A DNA stretch of 56,928 nt from Burkholderiales bacterium (GTDB taxonomy: Bacteria; Pseudomonadota; Gammaproteobacteria; Burkholderiales; SG8-41). Position numbers and translations under genes: made by a program. This document shows positions 1-6,945 of this stretch, piece by piece. Position 1 is the first letter of the stretch. Each line of letters starts with the position of its first letter. The stretch lies in NCBI GenBank assembly GCA_019744975.1, contig JAIETP010000015.1, positions 1 to 56,928 on the forward strand. Direction: 5' to 3'. The notes under the pieces are model-generated. The model worked only from the letters and a program-made list of their open reading frames with translations, made no database searches and was not told the DNA's origin.

Positions 1-126
1 GGGCATCCCAAGACCGCCGCCTATTGCATCATCGCCCGTAAACTCCTGCGCATCGCCTTGGCCGTCTGGAAATCCGGGGGAACCTACCAACCACAACTCG
101 TCGGGCAGACTAGACAGCGCTCATAG
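1..126 (+). CDS. IS110-family transposase, C-terminal end (5' part outside window)
   Basis: An open frame runs from the first base to a TAG at 124-126 and gives 41 residues. They include RKLLRIALAVWKSGGTYQ, which resembles the conserved C-terminal segment of IS110/IS116-type (Transposase_20) transposases. These are DEDD-type enzymes that move IS elements without terminal inverted repeats. Only the tail is visible, so it is unclear whether the element is intact or a relic. It ends 14 bases before the stop codon of the leftward mobA gene, so the cofactor operon begins directly at the IS edge. The assignment rests on a short motif. Confidence 0.6.
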   Translation, partial: GHPKTAAYCIIARKLLRIALAVWKSGGTYQPQLVGQTRQRS

Positions 127-140
127 AATCTACGAATTAG

Positions 141-710
141 CTAATTGCCGCTGTTCGCGGCCAGCTCCTCCCGCGTATTGATATTTCGAAACGCCGCCTC
201 ATCCGCAAACTGCACTTCCACCACCTTCAGCTGCGAGTACCACAAATCAATCTTGCGCCCGCCGGATTCCAGAAAAGCAGTCAGGCTCGGCAATACTGAT
301 TTACGACACAGGCTGAACACCGGATGCGGTTGATCGCCGGTCTTGGCAACAGCAAGGTCAGCATTGTTCGCATCCAGCGCGTCTTTGAGCTGCGCCACCA
401 GATCCAGCGGCAGGAAGGGGGAGTCGCAGGGCGCGGTGACCACCAGCGGATGTTCGGCCTCGCTCAGTCCCCGATGCAAGCCGGCGAGAGGTCCGGCAAA
501 GCCGCCGATGGCGTCGGGGATGACTCTGTAGTTAAGTATTTGATATTGTTCAATATTTTGATTGGCGTTGATCAGCAACTCATCGACCTGCGGCGCGAAT
601 CGTTCGACCACCCATTGCACCATGGTCTTGCCGCGTAGCAACTGCAGACCCTTGTCGACCGTGCCCATGCGCCGGCCCTGGCCGCCGGCGAGCACAACGC
701 CGGTGATCAT
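141..710 (-). CDS. mobA: Molybdenum cofactor guanylyltransferase MobA
   Basis: MobA transfers GMP from GTP to Mo-molybdopterin, giving the MGD cofactor that DMSO-reductase-family enzymes such as formate dehydrogenase need. The 189-residue protein opens with the nucleotide-binding signature LAGGQGRRMGTVDKGL (residues 7-22), followed by the GFAGPLAGL and APCDSPFLP motifs of the family. The frame is open further upstream, but the extra 85 residues are antisense to fdhD and unlike the family, so the ATG at 710 is the start. It overlaps the fdhD stop by four bases (ATGA), which suggests translational coupling. It is the last gene of a leftward moaA-fdhD-mobA operon. A locally AT-rich coding patch lies near 530-560. 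Confidence 0.95.
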   Translation of the reverse strand: MITGVVLAGGQGRRMGTVDKGLQLLRGKTMVQWVVERFAPQVDELLINANQNIEQYQILNYRVIPDAIGGFAGPLAGLHRGLSEAEHPLVVTAPCDSPFLPLDLVAQLKDALDANNADLAVAKTGDQPHPVFSLCRKSVLPSLTAFLESGGRKIDLWYSQLKVVEVQFADEAAFRNINTREELAANSGN

Positions 711-1567
711 GCCGAGGCCAGCATCGTCGGCGACGACTGCTTGATGAAACGCCCGCGTCCGGTGAACAACAGATAGTGTTTGTTGATCGCGCGGCCGAGC
801 ATGGTGATGCCGGTGCGTTGCGCGATTTCGTAACCCATCTGCGTCAGGCCCGAGCGTGACACGAGGAAGGGGATTTGCATCTGCGCGGCCTTGATCACCA
901 TTTCCGAAGTCAGGCGGCCTGTGGTGTAGAACACCTTGTCCGAGCCGTCGATGTCGTTCAACCACATCAGTCCGGCAATGGCATCCACGGCATTGTGCCG
1001 GCCGACGTCTTCGACAAAATGCAGGATCTCGGCGTGGTCACCGCTGAGCTGGGCCAGCGCGCAGCCATGCACGGCACCGGCTGATTTGTAGATGGTTTCA
1101 TGGCGGCGCACGGCATCGAGCAGATTGTAGAGACCGCTTTCACTGAGGCTGACATCGTCGCGCAGTTTGATGCTGTCAATTTCTTCCATCAGGTCACCGA
1201 ACACCGTGCCCTGGCCGCAGCCCGTAGTCACGGTGCGTTTTTTCATGCGCTGGGTCAGGTTCTTGATGGCCTTGTGCGTGGTGACTGCGGCGGAATCGGT
1301 TTCCCAGTCGACCTGCACTTCGGCGATGTCGGCCACCGCGCGCACCAGGCGCTGGTTGCGCAGATATCCAAGGACCAGCGCTTCCGGGTGCTGGCCCAGC
1401 GTCATCAGCGTAACGATTTCGCGTTTATCGACGTAGATGGTCAGCGGATGTTCGCCGGCGATGGGGGTGGCGAGAACTTCGCCGTTTTCGTTCAGCGCAT
1501 CGACTTCGACGGTGAGCGGGCGGGTGGCAGAGCTGATCTTGGGGCGCAGAGGTTTTTTTGTTGCCAC
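707..1567 (-). CDS. fdhD: Formate dehydrogenase accessory sulfurtransferase FdhD
   Basis: FdhD passes sulfur from a cysteine desulfurase to the Mo-bisMGD cofactor, which activates formate dehydrogenase. The 286-residue protein has the family core, including the segment TTGCGQGTVF, the AGAVHGCALA motif and DVGRHNAVDAIAG. The start is a GTG at 1567. A GGGGG ribosome site lies just upstream and overlaps the end of moaA, which stops three bases before fdhD. Unlike the E. coli protein, which has a CxxC pair in this loop, only one cysteine (C117) is seen here. The gene sits between moaA and mobA and faces the formate dehydrogenase operon it would serve. Confidence 0.95.
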   Translation of the reverse strand: MATKKPLRPKISSATRPLTVEVDALNENGEVLATPIAGEHPLTIYVDKREIVTLMTLGQHPEALVLGYLRNQRLVRAVADIAEVQVDWETDSAAVTTHKAIKNLTQRMKKRTVTTGCGQGTVFGDLMEEIDSIKLRDDVSLSESGLYNLLDAVRRHETIYKSAGAVHGCALAQLSGDHAEILHFVEDVGRHNAVDAIAGLMWLNDIDGSDKVFYTTGRLTSEMVIKAAQMQIPFLVSRSGLTQMGYEIAQRTGITMLGRAINKHYLLFTGRGRFIKQSSPTMLASA

Positions 1568-1570
1568 CGA

Positions 1571-2605
1571 TTAACCCCCGATATACGACATCTCGATTTT
1601 TTTCAGCGGCACGGTCTGTTCGCCGCGGATTTCCGAATAACGGTCTTCGCGTTGGGTCCAGACTTTGCCGATCGCGGCGTGGATGGTTTCATCGCTGGCG
1701 CCACCGCGCAGCAGTGCGCGCAGGTCATGGCCGAAGGTCGCAAACAGGCAAGTGTAGAGTTGGCCCTCGGTGGAAATGCGTGCGCGGGTGCAGTCGCGGC
1801 AGAAGGCCTGGGTCACCGAGGCGATGACGCCGATTTCACCGGGGCCGTCCTTGTAGCGCCAGCGGTTGGCGACTTCGCCGGTGTAATTGGGGTCGGCAGG
1901 CACCAGCGGCATTTCCGCCGAAATGCGTTCGACGATTTCCCGTGCGCTGACCACATCATCCATGCGCCAGCCGTTGGTGGCGCCGACATCCATGTATTCG
2001 ATGAAACGCAGGATGTGGCCGCGTTCGCGGAAAAAACGCGCCATCGGCAGGATGCTGTCTTCGTTGAGGCCGCGTTTGACCACCATATTGATCTTGATCG
2101 GCGCGAAACCGGCTGCTGCTGCGGCATCGATGCCGTCCAGCACTTTGGCGACCGGGTAGTCAACGTCGTTCATTTGCTTGAATATCACGTCATCGAGCGA
2201 ATCGAGGCTGACCGTGATGCGTTTCAGGCCGGCGGCGTGCAGCGCTTCGGCTTTTTTCACCAGCAGCGAACCGTTGGTGGTCAGCGTCAGGTCGAGCCCG
2301 GGAATTTCGGCGAGCAGGGCGATCAACCGTTCAACACCGCGGCGCACCAGCGGTTCGCCGCCGGTGAGGCGGATTTTTTCGATGCCGTGTTGCGTGAACA
2401 GGCGGGCGAGCCGCGCGATTTCCTCAAAACTCAACAGGGCTGAACGTTCAAGGAACTGGTAATCGGCTCCGAAGATTTCCTTGGGCATGCAATACACGCA
2501 GCGGAAATTGCAGCGGTCGGTGATGGAAATGCGCAGGTCGCGCAAGGGCCGGCCGAGGCGGTCGCGGGTCGCGGTGGTCTGTGCTGTGGTCTGGGGGCTG
2601 TTCAT
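1571..2605 (-). CDS. moaA: GTP 3',8-cyclase MoaA
   Basis: MoaA is the radical-SAM enzyme that rearranges GTP in the first step of molybdopterin synthesis. In the 344-residue protein the N-terminal cluster motif CNFRCVYC gives C32, C36 and C39. The second [4Fe-4S] site is the C-terminal CRDC followed by a third cysteine 13 residues later. The sequence ends in the GG tail needed for catalysis. An AGGA five bases upstream selects the ATG at 2605 over an ATG six bases earlier, and longer in-frame extensions are ignored. It is the first gene of the leftward moaA-fdhD-mobA operon, divergent from the DUF3305 gene. No moaC or moaB/mog gene is in the window. Confidence 0.96.
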   Translation of the reverse strand: MNSPQTTAQTTATRDRLGRPLRDLRISITDRCNFRCVYCMPKEIFGADYQFLERSALLSFEEIARLARLFTQHGIEKIRLTGGEPLVRRGVERLIALLAEIPGLDLTLTTNGSLLVKKAEALHAAGLKRITVSLDSLDDVIFKQMNDVDYPVAKVLDGIDAAAAAGFAPIKINMVVKRGLNEDSILPMARFFRERGHILRFIEYMDVGATNGWRMDDVVSAREIVERISAEMPLVPADPNYTGEVANRWRYKDGPGEIGVIASVTQAFCRDCTRARISTEGQLYTCLFATFGHDLRALLRGGASDETIHAAIGKVWTQREDRYSEIRGEQTVPLKKIEMSYIGG

Positions 2606-2731
2606 GGTCATCCTTAGACAACGATTATGGCAAATGCCACTCCCGCGGCGCAAGGATGACAACACTTGCAAATCAGGTATTTAGACAGCGTTGCGGTTGA
2701 ATCCGGGGGTCTGCTGGCGCAGAATGCGCCC

Positions 2732-3250
2732 ATGCTTGAATCCGAAACCATTGAATCGCAGCGCTGGCCTGCTGCCGTGATCATGCAGCGGACGGCGCTG
2801 AACAATCGCTGGGCCAGCGAAAAATGGGAAGCCAGCAGCGTGCTGCCTGATCTTAATTCGACTGCGCTTGAGCTTGGGGCTGCGCCGCGGGTGATCCTGG
2901 AGACGCCGGAGATCCTGCAGGTGTTGTTTTCCGGCCTGCAGATCAGGCTGCAGCGCGACGAGGCCGAGGGGTATTACATGAACATCACCTCGCCGCAGCC
3001 CAAGGTGTTTGTGTTGTGGCGCATGGGGGAGACCTGGGCTGAACCGCATTTTCTGAGCGTGAGCTACAACGAGGGTGCGCGCTGGCTGGACAGCAGCGAA
3101 ATGGTCGATGGTGTGCCCTTGCCCATGGAACTGGTGCCCTGGCTGGCGAGTTATTGCGCCGATCATTACCGTCCGGAACCACCCAAGAAGAAAAAATACG
3201 CGAGCAGCAAGGACAAGGGGCGCATGGGCAACTGGCGGCCCGACAAGTAG
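2732..3250 (+). CDS. DUF3305 domain protein
   Basis: This 172-residue protein of unknown function matches the DUF3305 pattern: an N-terminal RWPAAVIMQR segment, a central NITSPQPKVFVLWRM segment and a C-terminal YRPEPPKKKKY tail. There are no membrane helices or signal peptide, so it is probably cytoplasmic. DUF3305 genes are known mainly as neighbours of DUF3306 genes near formate dehydrogenase loci, as here, which suggests a maturation or regulatory role (inference). The ATG at 2732 lacks a clear ribosome site. A TTG at 2666, behind AAGGA, would add 22 residues and cannot be excluded. The basic tail could bind nucleic acid or a partner. Confidence 0.8.
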   Translation: MLESETIESQRWPAAVIMQRTALNNRWASEKWEASSVLPDLNSTALELGAAPRVILETPEILQVLFSGLQIRLQRDEAEGYYMNITSPQPKVFVLWRMGETWAEPHFLSVSYNEGARWLDSSEMVDGVPLPMELVPWLASYCADHYRPEPPKKKKYASSKDKGRMGNWRPDK

Positions 3251-3264
3251 TCTAGTTTTAGATC

Positions 3265-3807
3265 ATGACGTCACCTGACCAAAAACCGAAAGAGACCGCC
3301 GAAGAATTCCTGTCGCGCTGGTCGAAACGCAAGCAGGAGCTGCGTGCGGAAGCTCAGGCGCCGCGTCCGGCGCAACCCGCTGCACCCGCAACGCCGGTGC
3401 CAGAGCTGCCGCCGGTGGAAAAACTCACCATGAATTCGGACTACAGCGGGTTTTTCCATCCCAAGGTGGATGAAGCTCTGCGCCGCAACGCACTGAAAAA
3501 ACTGTTCAGCGATCCGCATTTCAACATCATGGATGGCCTCGATACCTATATTGATGACTATTCCATTACCGAGCCCGTCCCGGCGGCCATGCTGGCCGAA
3601 ATGAAATCGGCACAGAACATTCTGGGCTGGGCCAAAGAGACGGAAAAAGAGGCTGAGCTGCGGCGCAATCCGCCGCCGGTGGATGCAAAACAGATTGCAG
3701 AAGGAAAGACGGATAAGGTGGAGAGCTTGCCTGCGGCGGATACTGTTGAGGCGCCGGAACCGGAGCCGGCCCAGCCTGCGGCCGATGAAGGCAAAAAAAG
3801 CACGTAA
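3265..3807 (+). CDS. DUF3306 domain protein
   Basis: This 180-residue protein begins with the DUF3306 hallmark FLSRWSKRK (about residues 13-21). A Pro/Ala-rich linker follows, then a conserved middle (about 55-115: SGFFHPKVDEALRRNALKKL and FNIMDGLDTYIDDYS), and finally a low-complexity acidic, Pro/Ala-rich tail. It starts 14 bases after the DUF3305 stop, so the two are almost certainly co-transcribed. Function is unknown. The soluble, partly disordered layout fits an adaptor or chaperone-like partner of the neighbouring Fe-S or formate dehydrogenase proteins, but this is inference from location only. Confidence 0.8.
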   Translation: MTSPDQKPKETAEEFLSRWSKRKQELRAEAQAPRPAQPAAPATPVPELPPVEKLTMNSDYSGFFHPKVDEALRRNALKKLFSDPHFNIMDGLDTYIDDYSITEPVPAAMLAEMKSAQNILGWAKETEKEAELRRNPPPVDAKQIAEGKTDKVESLPAADTVEAPEPEPAQPAADEGKKST

Positions 3808-3865
3808 ACGCATCTCTTAGACACATCGCGTAGACTCCGCACAGAATAATTTTTGCAGGAACGCC

Positions 3866-5944
3866 ATGCGCCAAAAGCCCCTGTTGTGCAACTGCAATAA
3901 GACCATGCAGGTCGATGGTAAAAAAATCTCCAACGCGCTGGGCATGACGGACACGCCGGCCGTGCAAAGCGAAATGTGCCGGCAGCATCTGGCTTCCTTT
4001 GAAGCGGCGGTGAAGTCAGGTGATGACCTGCTGGTGGCCTGCACCCAGGAAGCGCCGCTGTTTACGGCCTTGCACGCCGAACTCGGCGGCGCCGGCGCCA
4101 TCAGCTTTGTCAATATCCGCGAAACCGGCGGCTGGTCGGACGAAGGCAAACAGGCTGCACCCAAAATGGCAGCCCTGCTGGCTGCCGCCGACCTGCCCGA
4201 GCCGGAGCCGGTGCCGACAGTCAGTTATGAAGCCGGCGGCGAACTGCTGATCATCGGGCCCGGCGCGGCAGTGCTGCCCTGGGCGGAGCGGCTGGCGGAA
4301 CAGTTGTCAGTAACGGTGCTGATGACGAATGAAGGGCAGGGTGCGGAATTGCCCTCAGAGCGTCGTTACCCCGTGTACTCGGGACGGATCACCGCGCTGG
4401 ACGGTTATCTCGGCGCATTCACCGCGCAATGGGAGCAGCGCAACCCGATTGACCTCGATGCCTGTACGCGCTGCGGCGCCTGCATCGAAGTCTGTCCGGA
4501 GTATGCCATCGATTTCAGTTACCAGATTGATCTGGATAAATGCAAAAGCCACCGCAAGTGTGTAACTGCCTGCGGTAGTGTCGGCGCGATTGATTTTGAG
4601 CGGCCGGCGGTCGCGCGTGAAGATCGTTTTGACCTGGTATTGGATTTGTCGGCCGTGCCGCAAATCCGCCTGCATCAGCCGCCGCAGGGTTATCTGGCGC
4701 CGGGCAAGGATCCGCTGGAGCAGTCGCTGGCGGTGGCGAAGTTGACGCAGCTGACGGGCGTGTTCGAAAAGCCGAAATTTTTTGTCTACAAGGAAAAAAT
4801 CTGCGCCCATGCCCGTTCGGAGATTACCGGCTGCAGGGCCTGTATTGATGTCTGTTCCACCGGCGCGATCAGCAGCCTGATTAAGGAAAACCGCGTTGCG
4901 ATCGAGCCGCATCTGTGCATGGGCTGCGGCGCCTGTGCCACGGTCTGTCCGTCAGGGGCGATGACCTATGCTTATCCGCGTGTGGCTGATGTCGGCGCGC
5001 GTTTGAAGGCAGCATTAAAAGCCTACACCGCCGCGGGCGGACGCAATCCGCGGCTGCTGTTCCATAACAATACCGATGGTCGCGCATTGATCACGCGGCT
5101 GGGCCGCCAGGGCAGGGGATTGCCGGCGGACCTGATCCCGATCGAAGTGCTGCATGTCGCGGCCATCGGCATCGACCTGTTGCTGGGCAGCCTGGCGCTG
5201 GGTGCGGCGCAGGTGGTGATCCTCGCCGCGGGCTCCGAAGCGCCGGCTTATGCCGAGGCGACGGGCCGGCAGATCGCGCTGGCCGAAGACATCCTGCAGG
5301 GTTTTGGTTATGACGCCGGACGCCTGCACTGGGTCAGCGCCGACGACCTGCCGCAGGCCGAGCAGGCTTTGTGGGCGTTGAAAACACCGGCCGCATTGCC
5401 GTCAGCTGGGTTCAACCTGACCAACGAAAAACGCAGCACCCTGGATTTTGTGTTCGACCATTTGCGCAGTCATGCGCCCAAACCGGTGGACACGATTGCG
5501 CTGAACAGCGGTGCGCCCTTCGGCAACATCGGTGTCGATGCCGGAAAATGCACCCTGTGTATGGCCTGTGTCGGAGCCTGTCCGGAAGGTGCGCTGCTCG
5601 ATTCCAAGGAAGCGCCGGCACTGCGCTTTATTGAAAAGAACTGCGTGCAATGCGGATTGTGCGTACGCACATGCCCGGAACAGGCGCTGGAACTGCAACC
5701 GCGTTTGTCGCTGGCACCCCAGGCCCAAACCGCGCGCACCATCAACGAAGCCCAGGCTTTTGGCTGCATCAAATGCGGAAAACCCTTTGGAACCAAACAG
5801 ATGGTTGATGGCATGTTGGCCAAGCTGGGTAAACACTCGATGTTTGCCGAAGCGGGCGCGCTGGACCGTATCAAGATGTGCGCGGATTGCCGGGTGATTG
5901 ATCTGCTGCAGACTTCGCGGCATGGCAACATAAACGACGTCTGA
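3866..5944 (+). CDS. Large multi-cluster 4Fe-4S ferredoxin-like protein of the formate dehydrogenase locus
   Basis: A 692-residue cytoplasmic protein (no signal peptide or membrane helices) with cysteine groups at C200-C203-C206-C210, C226/C232/C236, C313/C323/C326/C330, C351-C354-C357-C361, C562-C565-C568-C572 and C593-C596-C599-C603. That gives five or six [4Fe-4S] sites. Two late CxxC pairs (C634/C637 and C672/C675) look like a zinc or rubredoxin-type knuckle, and extra N-terminal cysteines are C8, C10, C38 and C59. Residues about 395-490 resemble in outline the FlpD/MvhD fold but have no cysteines. AGGA lies five bases before the ATG. It probably shuttles electrons to or from cytoplasmic partners linked to formate oxidation (inference). 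Confidence 0.8.
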   Translation: MRQKPLLCNCNKTMQVDGKKISNALGMTDTPAVQSEMCRQHLASFEAAVKSGDDLLVACTQEAPLFTALHAELGGAGAISFVNIRETGGWSDEGKQAAPKMAALLAAADLPEPEPVPTVSYEAGGELLIIGPGAAVLPWAERLAEQLSVTVLMTNEGQGAELPSERRYPVYSGRITALDGYLGAFTAQWEQRNPIDLDACTRCGACIEVCPEYAIDFSYQIDLDKCKSHRKCVTACGSVGAIDFERPAVAREDRFDLVLDLSAVPQIRLHQPPQGYLAPGKDPLEQSLAVAKLTQLTGVFEKPKFFVYKEKICAHARSEITGCRACIDVCSTGAISSLIKENRVAIEPHLCMGCGACATVCPSGAMTYAYPRVADVGARLKAALKAYTAAGGRNPRLLFHNNTDGRALITRLGRQGRGLPADLIPIEVLHVAAIGIDLLLGSLALGAAQVVILAAGSEAPAYAEATGRQIALAEDILQGFGYDAGRLHWVSADDLPQAEQALWALKTPAALPSAGFNLTNEKRSTLDFVFDHLRSHAPKPVDTIALNSGAPFGNIGVDAGKCTLCMACVGACPEGALLDSKEAPALRFIEKNCVQCGLCVRTCPEQALELQPRLSLAPQAQTARTINEAQAFGCIKCGKPFGTKQMVDGMLAKLGKHSMFAEAGALDRIKMCADCRVIDLLQTSRHGNINDV

Positions 5945-6058
5945 TGTGGTGCTCATTTCGTACTCATTTTGTATTGTGCAACGCACTTTTTTTGTGCGCC
6001 ACAGGATGGAGTTTTGATTCAAAGCCACATAAGATAGGCGAGATTTCATATATTGGCT

Positions 6059-6091
6059 GCGACGGCAGAAAATGTTAGCGACGGCAGAAAA
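6059..6091 (+). repeat. Tandem duplication spanning the chaperone start codon
   Basis: The 14-base string GCGACGGCAGAAAA occurs at 6059-6072 and 6078-6091, a period of 19 bases. The start codon at 6072 lies at the junction. Because 19 is not a multiple of three, the duplication would have changed the frame of anything upstream and may have reset the start codon or ribosome site. Confidence 0.7.
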
Positions 6092-6731
6092 ACATTCCGT
6101 GCACACGGCTCCGGTAGCCGGGGTTGAGGAACACGCAGCGCGCGCCGCTTTATACGGCGTCCTCAGTCATCTGCTTTTTTCCGCGCCATCCCCTGATTTT
6201 TTGCAGCAAATCGCCGCTTCACGCGATGCCATCGGCGATGATGCATCGCCCTTGGCGCTGGCCTGGCGTGAACTGTGCGACGCCGCCGGCCGCGCCGATG
6301 CAACGGCAGTGCGCGGTGAATTCGATACAGTGTTTGTCAGTCCCGGCAAGCCGCCGGTTTCACTGTACGCTTCGAGTTACATGGCGGGGCGGCTGCGCGG
6401 CCAGTTGCTCGCCGAACTGCGCGATGAGCTGGCGCGTATGGGCTATGCGCGGGCTGAAGAGAGCACTGAATACGAGGATCACCTGTCGGCGCTGTGCGAC
6501 GTGATGCGCGGCCTGATTGTTGACGAAAATGCGGACGAAAATGCGGACGAACAGGATCCCGCGGCGGCCTTTGCCGCGCAGCAGGTGTTTTTCCGCGATT
6601 ACCTCGCGCCCTGGTTCAACAAGGTGTGCGCCGCCATCAATAACTCCGGGCAGACCGCGTTTTATCGCCCGGTTGCAGCATTTGCCCATGCGTTTTTCAT
6701 CAACGAATCTGAATATTTCGAGCTCGCCTGA
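6072..6731 (+). CDS. TorD/DmsD-family molybdoenzyme chaperone
   Basis: A 219-residue all-helical protein of the TorD type, which binds the Tat signal or apo-form of a molybdoenzyme and holds it for cofactor insertion. Typical features are the early AALYGVLSHLLF helix, the EFDTVFVSPGKPPVSLYAS segment, and the C-terminal FFRDYLAPWFNKV and FYRPVAAFAHAFF stretches. It precedes the Tat-exported formate dehydrogenase subunit, its likely client. A 12-base repeat (6522-6545) encodes DENADENADE in a loop. The ATG lies inside a 19-base partial duplication (GCGACGGCAGAAAA at 6059 and 6078), and no good ribosome site precedes it, so the exact start is less sure. Confidence 0.85.
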   Translation: MLATAEKHSVHTAPVAGVEEHAARAALYGVLSHLLFSAPSPDFLQQIAASRDAIGDDASPLALAWRELCDAAGRADATAVRGEFDTVFVSPGKPPVSLYASSYMAGRLRGQLLAELRDELARMGYARAEESTEYEDHLSALCDVMRGLIVDENADENADEQDPAAAFAAQQVFFRDYLAPWFNKVCAAINNSGQTAFYRPVAAFAHAFFINESEYFELA

Positions 6732-6744
6732 GGAGGCCATGACC

Positions 6745-6933
6745 ATGAACGCCAAAATGAGTCGCAGAAAATTCCTTGCCGCCGCAGGTGTGGGCGGAGC
6801 CGCCGTGGCTGTTGTCGCGGCGACCGGGCGGGATCAAAAAACCGGGACCGGTGAAAAACAGGCGGCAACCCAGGGCAAGGGTTACCAGTTGACGGCGCAT
6901 GTGCGCCGCTACTACGAAACCACCAAGGTTTAA
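6745..6933 (+). CDS. Small Tat-signal protein of the formate dehydrogenase region
   Basis: A 62-residue protein with the twin-arginine motif SRRKFLAAAGV right at the N-terminus, an Ala/Val-rich hydrophobic core and a short polar tail ending HVRRYYETTKV. It fits the family called formate dehydrogenase region TAT target. The strong AGGAGG at 6731-6736 overlaps the chaperone stop and is eight bases from the ATG at 6745. An ATG at 6739 is too close to it. It lies 12 bases before the alpha-subunit gene. The job is unknown. It could be a small accessory subunit or a Tat-exported assembly factor. Confidence 0.85.
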   Translation: MNAKMSRRKFLAAAGVGGAAVAVVAATGRDQKTGTGEKQAATQGKGYQLTAHVRRYYETTKV

Positions 6934-6945
6934 GGAGAAGGCGCC

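Noticed and set aside
530-560. Sequence TAAGTATTTG inside mobA resembling the AT element core
   Set aside because: It encodes conserved MobA residues and matches only about ten contiguous bases, so probably coincidental.
1100-2443. 447-aa open frame on the plus strand
   Set aside because: Antisense to fdhD and moaA, full of His/Arg/Gln-rich low-similarity sequence. Typical GC-rich shadow frame.
5945-6071. Possible terminator GTGC-AAC-GCAC-T7 after the ferredoxin gene
   Set aside because: The stem is only four base pairs, too weak to call. Read-through into the chaperone operon cannot be judged.
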